A DNA stretch of 64,000 bases from an uncultured bacterium (GCA_905215445.1 CAJMPZ010000001.1:1-64000); one strand, 5' to 3'; counted from the stretch's first letter, positions 8,170 to 17,127 are shown. The notes: a model not told the origin generated them from the sequence alone. Program-made: numbers and translations.

Positions 8170-9903
8170 CTACATACGCCCCAATTCGCCCACGATATGG
8201 CCCACGCGATCCTCGGGCTCCTTGACCTCAACGCCGTTGTAGCGGAAGAACCGAGCCGGGTCGTGCATCAGGTCCTCGAGTGGCACCAGCACAAAGTCGC
8301 GCTCGCCGATCAGCGGATGCGGCAGGCGCAGCTTCTTGCCGCCGTGGGTCTCGCCGTCCATCCACAGCAGGTCCAGGTCGATGGTGCGCGGGCCGTTTGC
8401 CTTGGCCTTCTTGGAACGGTCGCGGCCCAGCTCGAGCTCGATCTTCTGCAGCTCGTCGAGCAGCACCAGCGGCGCCAGCTCGGTTTTGATCTCGATAACG
8501 GCGTTGGCAAACGCGTCCTGGCGCGTCTCGTAGGCCGGCTCGCTCTCGTAGATGCGCGAGGAGTTGGACACGCAGGTGAGCGGGATCTCGGCAATCATGT
8601 CGCGGGCGGCGCGGATGTTGTCGCAGCGATGCCCCAGGTTGGAACCCACGGCCACAAACGCGCGACGTGGCTGCGGCTTGGCGACAGCCCAGTAACCGTT
8701 CAGGAACTGCGCGAAACCGGTGACGTCGTGCACGCGCACGATGTTGGCACCGGCCTGGATGGCGCCCAGGCACACGCCAAACGTGGCGGCATCGCGCGCG
8801 GCGGCCTCGGTCACGCCCGAGACGGCGCCCACAAAACGCTTGCGCGACACGGCGCACATGAGCGGATAGCCCAGCGACGCCATCTTGGCGGTCTCGCGCT
8901 GGATGACGACATCCTCGTTGGCCGTCTTGCCAAAGCCCGGACCGGGATCGATGCAGATGCGGTCGCGCGACACGCCGGCATGGATGAGCGTGCGGGCCTG
9001 ATCGGACAGGAAGCCCATGACGCGGCGCATGATGGGCGCCGAATCGGGCAGGGTAAAGCGGCGGAGCTGCGAGGTGGGCACATAGGCTTCCTCACGGCGG
9101 GCACTGCGGCGCATCATGGCGGCCAGGTGGTCGCTGGGCTCTGGTGCGGCTTCGGTAGCTGCGGGCACGGTCTCGGGCGCAGCGGCGGCAGGGGCAGTCT
9201 GCTCGGCAGTCGGCGTCTCTGGCTCGTCAACAGGCTCGGGCGCGGGCTCCGATTCGCCAAACGGCAGCGCGGGCTGCACCACGCCACCCGGGAGCTTTGC
9301 CTCGGGCTTAGGGTCGCCCAACAACTTGCCGCGACGGCGACGAGCGGGCTTCTCAGCCTCGCGCGCAGCCTCGGCGGCCGCCTCGCGCGCCTTCTCGGCA
9401 ACAAACGCCGCGGCCGAAGTATCGAGCTGCACCGTCGCGTGCGTACGAGCGGGTGCGGCGACCTCGCCGGCGTGCATTACGATGACGCCGCAGGTGCTCG
9501 TCTTAACGAACTCGACCATCTTGGGGTCGGTGAAGCCCGTCACATCGTTGACAATCGAAGCACCGCAGCGCACCGCCGCCTTGGCAACCGCCACATGACG
9601 CGTATCGATCGAGACGATAGCGCCCTCTTTGGCGAGCGCGCGCACGACGGGTAGCACGCGACGCGCCTCCTCGTCGGGGTTGACCGGGGTAAAGCCGGGA
9701 CGCGTGGACTCGCCGCCCACGTCGATGATGTCGGCGCCGGCATCGAGCATCGCCAGGCCGTACTCGATGGCGGCATCCGGGTCGAAGTGCTCCCCACCGT
9801 CGCTAAACGAATCGGGCGTCACATTGAGGACGCCCATGATGCGCGGACGATCAAAGCTGAGCTCGTACTTTCCGCACCGCCATGTCTTGCTGTCGTTCGC
9901 CAT
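8170..9903 (-). CDS. folP-folK: Dihydropteroate synthase / HPPK fusion with large insertion
   Basis: Bifunctional folate-pathway enzyme (577 aa). Residues ~20-405 form dihydropteroate synthase (MGVLNVTPDSFSDGG, DVGGESTRPG, IVNDVTG, then DPGPGFGKT and SRKRFVG). Residues ~414-577 form 6-hydroxymethyl-dihydropterin pyrophosphokinase (AVGSNLG, NGPRTIDLDLL, PHP). Between VIVMH and the DPGPGFGKT half, residues ~146-280 are an Ala/Pro/Glu-rich low-complexity insertion not found in ordinary DHPS; it splits the TIM barrel after strand 5. The start is at 9903, six bases after AGGAGG. ATG 9909 sits directly on that site and is less likely. The order (FolP before FolK) puts both steps in one chain. Confidence 0.92.
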   Translation of the reverse strand: MANDSKTWRCGKYELSFDRPRIMGVLNVTPDSFSDGGEHFDPDAAIEYGLAMLDAGADIIDVGGESTRPGFTPVNPDEEARRVLPVVRALAKEGAIVSIDTRHVAVAKAAVRCGASIVNDVTGFTDPKMVEFVKTSTCGVIVMHAGEVAAPARTHATVQLDTSAAAFVAEKAREAAAEAAREAEKPARRRRGKLLGDPKPEAKLPGGVVQPALPFGESEPAPEPVDEPETPTAEQTAPAAAAPETVPAATEAAPEPSDHLAAMMRRSARREEAYVPTSQLRRFTLPDSAPIMRRVMGFLSDQARTLIHAGVSRDRICIDPGPGFGKTANEDVVIQRETAKMASLGYPLMCAVSRKRFVGAVSGVTEAAARDAATFGVCLGAIQAGANIVRVHDVTGFAQFLNGYWAVAKPQPRRAFVAVGSNLGHRCDNIRAARDMIAEIPLTCVSNSSRIYESEPAYETRQDAFANAVIEIKTELAPLVLLDELQKIELELGRDRSKKAKANGPRTIDLDLLWMDGETHGGKKLRLPHPLIGERDFVLVPLEDLMHDPARFFRYNGVEVKEPEDRVGHIVGELGRM

Positions 9904-9997
9904 GAACATCCTCCTAAAATGCCCACGCCGCCGCGCTCGGGCGCTGACGGCGGGGTCGCTTTGCAATCAGTCTTTCTATTGTATCCGCGCGCGCGGA

Positions 9998-10750
9998 CTA
10001 GAACGCAAACGCGGCCGCGATGTCGCAAGAAATCAGCAGGTCGGCATTTGCATCCTGATCGGTGGGCGCCAAATTGCAAATGGCCAGCGTATCGCCATTA
10101 AAGTAACGCGTGAGGCCCGCCGCCGGATACACTACGAGCGAGGTTCCGCCCACGACGAGGGCGTCGGCTGCGGCGATGGCAGCAACGGCGCCGGTAAGCA
10201 CACGCTCATCGAGCGGCTCTTCGTAGAGGACCACATCGGGCTTGATGCGACCGCCGCACGCAGGACACACGGGCACGCCCACGGCATCCTCGTGCTCGCG
10301 CGCGCAAATCCATTCGGCGCTGTAGACCGCGCCGCACGTCTGGCAGATATTGCGGTGGACCGAGCCGTGCAGCTCAAACACGCGCCGTGAACCGGCCACC
10401 TGATGCAGGCCATCGATGTTTTGCGTCACCACGGCGTCGAGCTTGCCGGCACGCTCCAGCTCGGCCAGCTTGGTGTGGCAGCAGTTGGGCTTGGCGCCAA
10501 GCGCGATCATCTTGGTGCGGTAAAAGTCGAAGAACTCCGCCGGATGTGTCTCGTAAAAGCTGTGCGAGAGCATAGTCTCGGGCGGATAGGAAAACCGCTG
10601 GTGATACAGACCGTCCACGCTGCGGAAATCGGGAATGCCGCTTGCCGTGGAAACACCCGCGCCGCCAAAGAAGACCACGTGACTATGGGTTTCGAACAGC
10701 TCCGCCAGCGCGGCAGAGGCCTGTTTGGGATCCGATATTGCCTGCGTCAT
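9998..10750 (-). CDS. Sirtuin, NAD-dependent protein deacylase
   Basis: A 250-aa Sir2-family enzyme that removes acyl groups from lysines using NAD. Visible motifs are GGAGVSTASGIPDFR (NAD binding), TQNIDGLH with the following catalytic His in ELHGS, a zinc ribbon (CQTC ... CPAC) and GGTSL. The start at 10750 follows GGAGG; the frame is open further upstream without a ribosome binding site. The gene is divergent from exonuclease III and follows the folate gene in the same direction with a 95-bp gap after its own stop, so it is probably a separate unit. Confidence 0.9.
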   Translation of the reverse strand: MTQAISDPKQASAALAELFETHSHVVFFGGAGVSTASGIPDFRSVDGLYHQRFSYPPETMLSHSFYETHPAEFFDFYRTKMIALGAKPNCCHTKLAELERAGKLDAVVTQNIDGLHQVAGSRRVFELHGSVHRNICQTCGAVYSAEWICAREHEDAVGVPVCPACGGRIKPDVVLYEEPLDERVLTGAVAAIAAADALVVGGTSLVVYPAAGLTRYFNGDTLAICNLAPTDQDANADLLISCDIAAAFAF

Positions 10751-10863
10751 ATATGTCCTCCGTCCGTGTCTCCGGGACGGCGGCGTTCGCACTATCACTC
10801 GCGGACTCCGCCCCGCTCTAGTTGCGTTAATCTTAAGCCTGCCAACCCCGTCGAAAGGACACC

Positions 10864-11682
10864 ATGCCTCAGACTTACACCTTTGCCTCGTGGAACGTTA
10901 ACGGCCTGCGCGCCGTGCTCAAAAAGGACCCGAGCTTTACCCAGATCGCACAGGAACTCGATGTCGATGTCCTAGCGCTGCAGGAGACCAAGCTGCAGGA
11001 GGGCCAGGTCGATATCGACCTGCCCGGCTATCACCAAACCTGGAGCTACGCCGAGCGCAAGGGCTACTCGGGCACCGCGGTCTTTAGCCGCCAGGAACCG
11101 CTGCGCGTGCTGCGCGCCGATGCACTGCTGCCCTACGCCGGCAAGGGTGGGGCTGCCGAGCTCGTCGCCCAAGCCGCAACCGAGGGCCGCGTCTGCGCGC
11201 TCGAGTTCGACAAGTTTTGGTTTGTGGACGTCTATACGCCCAACGCCCAAAATGAGCTCGCGCGCATCGACGTGCGCATGGCTTGGGACGATGCCTACCG
11301 CGGCTTTTTGGCAGGCCTCGAGCGCGAGACCGGAAAGCCCGTGGTGACCTGCGGCGACTTTAACGTGGCACACGAGGAGATCGATCTTAAGAACCCCAAG
11401 TCCAACCGCGGCAACGCAGGCTTTTCGGACGAGGAGCGCGGCAAGTTTACCGAGCTGCTCGACGCCGGTTTTACCGACACCTGGCGCGCGGCCAATCCGG
11501 ACGTCGAGGGCGTCTACAGCTGGTGGAGCTACCGCTTTAATGCCCGCAAGAACAACGCAGGCTGGCGCATCGACTACTTCCTGGTAAGCAACGCAATCGC
11601 CGGCAATGTGCGCGACGCCGGCATCCGCGGCGACATCTTTGGCAGCGACCACTGCCCCGTCACCCTCACCCTAGAGCTCTAG
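10864..11682 (+). CDS. xth: Exodeoxyribonuclease III (AP endonuclease family 1)
   Basis: Base-excision-repair nuclease (272 aa) that cleaves at abasic sites and degrades 3' ends. It has the complete exonuclease/endonuclease/phosphatase set: SWNVNGLR, LQETKLQ (metal-binding Glu), CGDFNVAHEEID, WWSYRFNARKNNAGWRIDYF and the terminal GSDHCPV His. GAAAGGACACC precedes the ATG. It is monocistronic on this strand, divergent from the sirtuin, and followed by the palindromic repeat region. Confidence 0.93.
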   Translation: MPQTYTFASWNVNGLRAVLKKDPSFTQIAQELDVDVLALQETKLQEGQVDIDLPGYHQTWSYAERKGYSGTAVFSRQEPLRVLRADALLPYAGKGGAAELVAQAATEGRVCALEFDKFWFVDVYTPNAQNELARIDVRMAWDDAYRGFLAGLERETGKPVVTCGDFNVAHEEIDLKNPKSNRGNAGFSDEERGKFTELLDAGFTDTWRAANPDVEGVYSWWSYRFNARKNNAGWRIDYFLVSNAIAGNVRDAGIRGDIFGSDHCPVTLTLEL

Positions 11683-11689
11683 CCCCAAC

Positions 11690-11930
11690 TGATCTCCTGG
11701 GGACGGAGGAAAAGGAATCATTTTCACTTCGCGAGATCATCCACGCAGCTCGCTTGCCACGAAACTGGCCCATCTACTACGTTTAAGCCACTACCCTCAA
11801 CCACAGTGAACAACGCAGAAAGAAAACCGCAGGTAGAAAGCCTACGGTTTTTCATAAAACACGGTTGAGGTTGGGGGTGTCGGGCCAAACGTAGTAGATA
11901 GACCGATTTCGTGGCGGGCGGGTTCAGCTG
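11690..11930. repeat. Palindromic intergenic element, copy 1
   Basis: Outer arms at 11756-11784 and 11887-11915 match at 25 of 29 positions (core AAACGTAGTAGAT and TTTCGTGGC). A second pair lies inside (CCTCAACC 11795 and GGTTGAGG 11863), and the centre is a small hairpin at 11823-11852. It begins with CTGATCTCCTGGGGACG, which recurs as CTGATTCCCTGGGAACG at the start of copy 2. No coding potential was seen. Confidence 0.7.
11823..11854 (+). terminator. Possible terminator of exonuclease III
   Basis: AAAACCG-C-AGG pairs with CCT-A-CGGTTTT around a 7-nt loop, followed by TTTTTC. It is the centre of the larger palindrome at 11756-11915. Confidence 0.5.
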
Positions 11931-12200
11931 ATTCCCTGGGAACGTCTGGAGGCGAAAGAAAACGGATCAATTTGGCTCTCCGAGGGCCACGATGCCCGTC
12001 GTATCAGCCGGCTATTTCAAAACTATGCCGGTTTACGGGGCTGAATCGCGAACCCCCAACCATACGCAATTCCGAAATAATAAAACCGCAGGTAAACGGC
12101 TTGCTCTATTTCAAAAATAGCCGGCATGGTCTGCTTGTGCCAATCTGGCCCCGTAAACCGGCATAGTTTTAAAATGGCACTTCGGCAGTATTGATTCCCG
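11931..12200. repeat. Palindromic intergenic element, copy 2
   Basis: Arms AAAACTATGCCGGTTTACGG (12019-12038) and its exact complement near 12151-12170 enclose a centre with AAAACCGCAGGTA, a string also central in copy 1. GGCTATTTCAAAA and TTTCAAAAATAGCC form a further internal pairing. Its first ~20 bp resemble the start of copy 1, so the two look like a diverged tandem duplication. Confidence 0.65.
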
Positions 12201-12217
12201 CCCCGGCGCAACCAGCC

Positions 12218-12931
12218 CTACAGTCCGTACTTCACGACGACTCGGTTGATGCGGCGACACCAAGGCTTGTACAGGGCGACCAAAAACACGCAGGTCGCAA
12301 GGCCGTGCGTGATATCGAACGGCACCGCCGTGGCAAGACGCGCCATGGCACCCGCCCAAGTAAGCGGCTGTACAAAACCAATGATGTCATACGCGTTGAT
12401 CACGACGCCATAGAGCAGGCCCGACGCAAAGCCGTACGCCAGCAGTGCTGGCATGCGCACGGTGCCGTCGGCGCGGTCGAACGCACCCGCATGCGCCAGC
12501 GCGCCGCCAACATAGCCAACCAGGCCCCAGGCATACATCTGCCACGGCGTCCACATGCCCTGTCCAAAAAAGAAATTGCTGGTCAGCGCCGCCAACGCGC
12601 CAACCATAAAACCATTGCGGCGACCAAGCGTCGCCCCCGCGATAATGGCGATGGCACTCACCGGTTTAAAGTCGGGAATGGGGCCAAACAAGATGCGCCC
12701 CGCCGCGGCCAACGCCGCCAGAACCAGCGTTGGCATAATCTGGCGCAGGCCCGGTCGCGACGCCTCGTAGCCTGCAAAGAACAGCGCAAGCACCAGCGCC
12801 ACCACGACAAGCATGGCGAGTGCCGCCTGCTCAACGCCCGCCAGCAACGCCGCAGCCATCACGGCTGGCACCGCCAGCAGCAGCGGGATCTCCAGTTTTG
12901 CGAGCAGGCGCGCGACGCGATAATCCGTCAT
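12218..12931 (-). CDS. ECF transporter S component (substrate-binding membrane subunit)
   Basis: A 237-aa protein with about six membrane segments. The segment from PIPDFKPVSAIAIIAGA through GRRNGF to NFFFGQGMWTPWQMYAWG is the family signature of an ECF-type substrate-capture subunit. The substrate (a vitamin or metal) cannot be read from the sequence. The gene follows the fused ATPase with a 4-bp gap, and the T-component lies upstream, so S, A-A' and T form one complete transporter operon in the order T, A-A', S. Start 12931 lacks a strong ribosome binding site and is probably translationally coupled. Confidence 0.8.
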   Translation of the reverse strand: MTDYRVARLLAKLEIPLLLAVPAVMAAALLAGVEQAALAMLVVVALVLALFFAGYEASRPGLRQIMPTLVLAALAAAGRILFGPIPDFKPVSAIAIIAGATLGRRNGFMVGALAALTSNFFFGQGMWTPWQMYAWGLVGYVGGALAHAGAFDRADGTVRMPALLAYGFASGLLYGVVINAYDIIGFVQPLTWAGAMARLATAVPFDITHGLATCVFLVALYKPWCRRINRVVVKYGL

Positions 12932-12935
12932 CCCA

Positions 12936-14579
12936 TCACGCCCTATAAAACACGTTGTCGGCAAAGAAGTCGGCCGGCGGCTCCATGCAGGCAATCTCAC
13001 CGTCAAACATCATGGCAATGTCATCGGCAACCTGCTCGGCAAAGTCCAGGTCGTGCGTCGCCATGACGACGGTGCCGCCAGCCTGCGCATGGTCGCGCAG
13101 GGCGCGGGCGATGATGCGGCGGCTGGCCAGGTCCAAACCCTTGGTGGGCTCATCGAGCAATAGCAGTTCGGGGCCGATTAGCAGCAGTTTTGCCAATGCA
13201 AGCAGTTGACGCTGCCCGCCCGAAAGATCGTAGGGGTGGCGCCCATCCAGACCCGACAGCCCCAAGCTCGCCGCACGCTCCCGCGCCAAGTTCTCGTCAT
13301 ATCCGCAGGTCGAGGCCCATTCCATCAGCTCATCGTGAACCGTCTCGGCAACCAGCAATGCTTTGGGGTTCTGAGGCAGCAGCGCCGCCGAGGCCGCTCC
13401 GCGCACCATGCGGCCGCGCTGCAGCTTGGCGGTCTTCGCCAGCACCGAGAGCATCGTCGACTTACCGCATCCGATGCCGCCCACGACCGCATGCACCGCA
13501 CCGGCCGAAAACGCCACGTCGAGCCCGCGCAGCACCCAACCGCCCGCGCGATCGTAGCGAAACCAGCTCCCTGCCAGGGTGGTAGCCGACCCGCCGTGCA
13601 TTTTTTGGAGTATTCTGCTCCCATCCGTGCACGGGAAGGCTTCCGAGCCGTTCTCGAGCGACGTTTGCGCCACAAATTCGGACGATTTGTCCAATTCCGA
13701 ACTTTTTTTCGCGCTCGATACGTCCCCGGGCGGCTCCAGAGAGCCCAAATTGTCCTCACGCCTGCTGAATACTCCGTTTTTTGCACATCGGACGGCACCC
13801 CACCCCAACATGTCGTCGGAAAACAACGATTCTCGGCGTCCCAAAGAAGCCATATCCGCCACCTCGCGCACGCGACCGTCCTCAATCCGGTACGCACACG
13901 TCGCATACTCGAGCATTGGACGCGGTTGATGCGTAGCCACAACAACCGTGCAGCCCAACTCACGGTTCACGCGAAACAGCGCGTGCAGAAAATTCTTCTC
14001 GGCAACGGGATCGAGCTGAGACGTGGGCTCGTCGAGCAGCAGCACGCGCGGGCGCAGCGCCAGAACGGCCGCCAACGACAGCAACTGTTTGCGACCACCC
14101 GAAAGCGTGTCAGTATCGCGGTGAAGCCAATCTTCCAGCCCAAAGAAATAGCTGGTCTCAGCTACGCGACGGCGCATCTCATCACGTGCTAGCCCCAAGT
14201 TTTCCAGGCCAAACGCCATCTCGTGCCACACGGTTTCGCACACGATCTGGTTCTCGGGATCCTGAAACACGTAGCCCACGCACTCCGCCGATGCCCGCAC
14301 GTCCATGTCGGCAACGTTCTCGCCCAGCACGCGCGCATCGCCAGTGCGCTCACCCGCCGGAGCGATCTCGGGCTTGAGCAGCGACAGCAGCGTCGACTTA
14401 CCCGATCCGGTACCGCCAACAAGCAGCGCAAATGCACCTTGGGGAACACGCCAATCAAGCCCCTCGAGCACCGGTGCCTCGGCCCCGAGATAGGCAAAAC
14501 TAAGGCCCTGCACCTCAATCGCCGGAATATCCGGGCCGCACGCCGCGCCCGACACCGGGCCCCTATCCAACCGAGCCAT
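12936..14579 (-). CDS. ECF transporter ATPase, fused A and A' domains
   Basis: 547 aa containing two ABC ATPase domains that energise the ECF importer. Domain 1 (~20-240): Walker A GGTGSGKST, Q-loop VFQDPENQ, signature LSGGRKQ, Walker B LLLDEPTSQLD. Domain 2 (~340-535): Walker A GGIGCGKST, signature LSGGQRQ, Walker B LLLDEPTKGLD. Most ECF systems use two separate genes; here they are fused. The linker, residues ~265-328, is Ser/Glu/Lys-rich, locally AT-rich, and coincides with a repeat-like segment at 13597-13785. The ATG overlaps the T-component stop by one base (TGATG), so translation is coupled. Confidence 0.9.
   Translation of the reverse strand: MARLDRGPVSGAACGPDIPAIEVQGLSFAYLGAEAPVLEGLDWRVPQGAFALLVGGTGSGKSTLLSLLKPEIAPAGERTGDARVLGENVADMDVRASAECVGYVFQDPENQIVCETVWHEMAFGLENLGLARDEMRRRVAETSYFFGLEDWLHRDTDTLSGGRKQLLSLAAVLALRPRVLLLDEPTSQLDPVAEKNFLHALFRVNRELGCTVVVATHQPRPMLEYATCAYRIEDGRVREVADMASLGRRESLFSDDMLGWGAVRCAKNGVFSRREDNLGSLEPPGDVSSAKKSSELDKSSEFVAQTSLENGSEAFPCTDGSRILQKMHGGSATTLAGSWFRYDRAGGWVLRGLDVAFSAGAVHAVVGGIGCGKSTMLSVLAKTAKLQRGRMVRGAASAALLPQNPKALLVAETVHDELMEWASTCGYDENLARERAASLGLSGLDGRHPYDLSGGQRQLLALAKLLLIGPELLLLDEPTKGLDLASRRIIARALRDHAQAGGTVVMATHDLDFAEQVADDIAMMFDGEIACMEPPADFFADNVFYRA
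13597..13785. repeat. Inverted-repeat element lying in frame in the ATPase linker
   Basis: A 189-bp segment whose ends share GGAGTATTC as inverted ends (TGCATTTTTTGGAGTATTC at 13597; the complement of TGCAAAAAACGGAGTATTC at 13785). The A/T runs next to the ends are not complementary, so only 15 of 23 positions match as an inverted repeat. An internal dyad TTCGGACGATTTGTCC...TTCCGAA sits near 13677-13701. Base composition is lower in GC than the flanking ATPase domains. The length is a multiple of three (63 codons), so the frame is kept. Whether it is a mobile repeat is inference. Confidence 0.5.
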
Positions 14580-15466
14580 CAGCCAAACCTCTTCTCATCA
14601 ATCGCGTGCGACGCGCAAGGCAGCATCATCCAGGCAGCGTACACGACATAGCCCCGCCACGGCGCCGGCACCGAGAGCTGCGGATAAAACGAATACTGCG
14701 TTGTCGCGGTCCATGCCACCGCCACCGCGGCGGCACCAAACACCGCAAGCCCAGCCAGCGCGGCAACGTCGCTGCGCCCCAGTCGATACCGCGCATACGT
14801 CGTACGACGCGTCGCGGCACCCCACCCGCGCGAGCGCATCGCGTCCGCGCGCTCCAGCGAATCTTCCATGCCCCAGCCCATCAACACACGCGATGCCCGC
14901 AAACGCGAACGCACGGGGTCGGCCGGCGCGCTGCCCGGCACATCAATCGCATCCTGCACCGCCAGCACCGTACGACCGCGGCGCAAAAACTGCGGGATAA
15001 GCCTCATGCACATCGAGATCATGAGCGCAATCACCGGCGCGGCATTGCCCAGCAGCGCGAGTACCTTGTCGTATTCGAGCATCGATGCCGCCGCCTCAAA
15101 CCACAACACGCTCGCCACAAACAGCCCGCCCATGCACAGGCCGTATACCATGCTCTCCAGATACACCGCGCGCATGCCAATACGGAACAGCTCCGTCGAA
15201 CCCGAGGCGCTAAACAGCGGATTGAGCAGCGCGACGATCAAAATCACCGGCAGCTGCCAGCGGAGCGCGCCCAGCGTGCGGGCAGCCCCACGCGTCGCAA
15301 ATCCATACGCCAGCCCGCCTGCGAGCGACAGCGCGATCAGTACCGGCTGCATCGAGAACATAGTGAGCCCCAGCGTCAGCACTATATAGAGTGCCGGCAC
15401 AGCCGGATGCGACATCGAGAATGCCGCGACGGGCCCGCCGCCAAACTCCTCTCGTATGTTATCCAC
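14579..15466 (-). CDS. ECF transporter T component (CbiQ-like)
   Basis: Membrane scaffold of the ECF importer (295 aa from this start) with about five or six membrane segments and the coupling-helix region ending in RASRVLMGWGMEDSLERADAMRSRGWG, which carries the characteristic alternating Arg/Gly motif (here A-MRSRGWG). The start is uncertain: GTG 15466 follows a GGGGG run at suitable spacing, whereas ATG 15415 has no ribosome binding site and the frame is open to 15637. It is the first gene of the operon and overlaps the ATPase start. Confidence 0.75.
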   Translation of the reverse strand: MDNIREEFGGGPVAAFSMSHPAVPALYIVLTLGLTMFSMQPVLIALSLAGGLAYGFATRGAARTLGALRWQLPVILIVALLNPLFSASGSTELFRIGMRAVYLESMVYGLCMGGLFVASVLWFEAAASMLEYDKVLALLGNAAPVIALMISMCMRLIPQFLRRGRTVLAVQDAIDVPGSAPADPVRSRLRASRVLMGWGMEDSLERADAMRSRGWGAATRRTTYARYRLGRSDVAALAGLAVFGAAAVAVAWTATTQYSFYPQLSVPAPWRGYVVYAAWMMLPCASHAIDEKRFG

Positions 15467-15665
15467 GGGCACCCCCGTTCCCTCGCTCAAACAACAGCTC
15501 CGCAGCACCGCCAACGCCGCACGCACGCAGTGCAAACGCCACGCCGGCGGCGCAAGCCTCAACCGCCGCAAACCAATCGTTACGCGCTCGTCATATGCCT
15601 GCGGTATCATATTGCGCCGTGTATCGTTTCCAAACACACGTCTCTATAACGTAACAGGAGATCAC

Positions 15666-17078
15666 ATGGACGCAACCGCAATTATCCTCGCTGCCGGCGA
15701 GGGCACCCGCATGAAGTCGAACCACTGCAAGGTTTCGCACAAGATCCTGGGTAAGCCCATGGTCCAGTGGATCGTCGACGCCACCATCAAGGCCGGCTGC
15801 AGCCGCGTCGTGGTCGTCATCGGCAGCCACGCCGATGAGATGCGCGCCCTCATCGACGGCGCCTACGCCAGCAGCGCCACCAAGGTCGAGTGCGTCGAGC
15901 AGACCGAGCGCCTGGGCACCGGCCACGCCGTAAAGGTCGCGCTCGAGGCCTGCGGCATCACGCAAGGCCCGGTCGTCGTGCTCAACGGCGACCTGCCGCT
16001 CATCACCGCCGACACCGTCGCCAAGTTCGCGCAGACCGTCGCTACCGGCGAGCTCGCCTGCACCGTCATGACCATGACCCCGCCCGATCCCTTCGGCTAC
16101 GGCCGCATCAAGCTGGGCGCCGACGGCCAGATCGAGCGCATCATCGAGCAGAAGGACTGCACGCCCGAGCAGGCCGCCACGCTGCTCGAGTGCAACGCCG
16201 GCTGCTACGCCTTCGACGGCGCACAGCTCGCCGCCCACATCAACGAGATCGGCAACGACAACGCGCAATCCGAGTACTACCTGCCCGACATGCTCGAGAT
16301 CCTCAAAGGCCACGGCCAGGCTGTCTCCATCTTCCACTGCGACGACTACCGCGACGGCCTGGGCGTCAACAGCCGCATCCAGCTCGCACAGCTCACCGCC
16401 ATCGCGCGCGACCGCATCAACGAGCACTGGATGGCCGAGGGCGTTACCTTCATCGACCCCACGCAGGCCTGGATCGGCCCCGATGCCGTTATCGGCCGCG
16501 ATACCGTCGTGTGGCCGCAGACGCACCTGATCGGCCACGTCACCGTGGGCGAGGAGTGCCAGCTCGGTCCCAACAGCCGCCTCACCGACACCACCGTCGG
16601 CAGCGGCTGCGTCATCGACGAGACCATCGCCATCGAGGCCGTCATCGAGAACGGCGTCGATTGCGGCCCGCGCGCCTACCTGCGCCCGGGCACCCACATG
16701 CTCGACGGCTCCAAGGCCGGCACGCACGTGGAGATCAAGAAGTCCACGATCGGCGAGGGCTCAAAGGTACCGCACCTGTCCTACATCGGCGACACCACCA
16801 TGGGCTCCGGCGTCAACGTGGGCGCGGGCTCCATCACCTGCAACTACGATGGCGTGCACAAGCACAAGACCGTCATCGGCAAGGACGCCTTCATTGGCTC
16901 CGACACCATGATGGTCGCGCCCGCCCAGATCGGCGACGGCGCGCTCGTGGCCGCTGGCTCCGTCATCACCGAGCCGGTCCCGGCAGACGCGCTCGGTCTG
17001 GGCCGCGCCCGTCAGGTAAATATTGAGGGCTGGGCCGCCGATTATCGCCGTCGTCTGCACGAGGACGACGAGGTATAA
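15666..17078 (+). CDS. glmU: Bifunctional UDP-GlcNAc pyrophosphorylase / GlcN-1-P acetyltransferase
   Basis: Makes UDP-N-acetylglucosamine for peptidoglycan (470 aa). N-terminal uridylyltransferase: LAAGEGTRMKS, GTGHAVK, NGDLPL, NAGCYAFD. C-terminal left-handed beta-helix of hexapeptide repeats from ~260, with RPGTHM, KAGTHVEIKKS, LSYIGDTTMG, GAGSITCNYDG and KHKTVIGKDAFIGSDTM, which hold the acetyl-CoA and trimer contacts. AACAGGAGATCAC sets the start at 15666. It is followed by its own terminator and then prs, a common neighbour in Gram-positive bacteria. Confidence 0.96.
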   Translation: MDATAIILAAGEGTRMKSNHCKVSHKILGKPMVQWIVDATIKAGCSRVVVVIGSHADEMRALIDGAYASSATKVECVEQTERLGTGHAVKVALEACGITQGPVVVLNGDLPLITADTVAKFAQTVATGELACTVMTMTPPDPFGYGRIKLGADGQIERIIEQKDCTPEQAATLLECNAGCYAFDGAQLAAHINEIGNDNAQSEYYLPDMLEILKGHGQAVSIFHCDDYRDGLGVNSRIQLAQLTAIARDRINEHWMAEGVTFIDPTQAWIGPDAVIGRDTVVWPQTHLIGHVTVGEECQLGPNSRLTDTTVGSGCVIDETIAIEAVIENGVDCGPRAYLRPGTHMLDGSKAGTHVEIKKSTIGEGSKVPHLSYIGDTTMGSGVNVGAGSITCNYDGVHKHKTVIGKDAFIGSDTMMVAPAQIGDGALVAAGSVITEPVPADALGLGRARQVNIEGWAADYRRRLHEDDEV

Positions 17079-17093
17079 CGTTTTACCAAGCAC

Positions 17094-17127
17094 AAAAGGA
17101 GCTGCTCCATGGGGGCGGCTCCTTTTT
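17094..17127 (+). terminator. Terminator of glmU
   Basis: AAAAGGAGC pairs with GCTCCTTTT, and further GCTCC/GGGGC pairing extends the stem, ending in TTTTTC. Confidence 0.8.

Noticed and set aside
7507..9654. A 715-codon open frame antisense to folP-folK and the birA-like gene
   Set aside because: High-GC codon use leaves long open frames opposite real genes. Its translation is Arg/His/Gly-rich with no family match, and it has no ribosome binding site. Similar shadows oppose purD (53527-55188), carB, purF and glmU.
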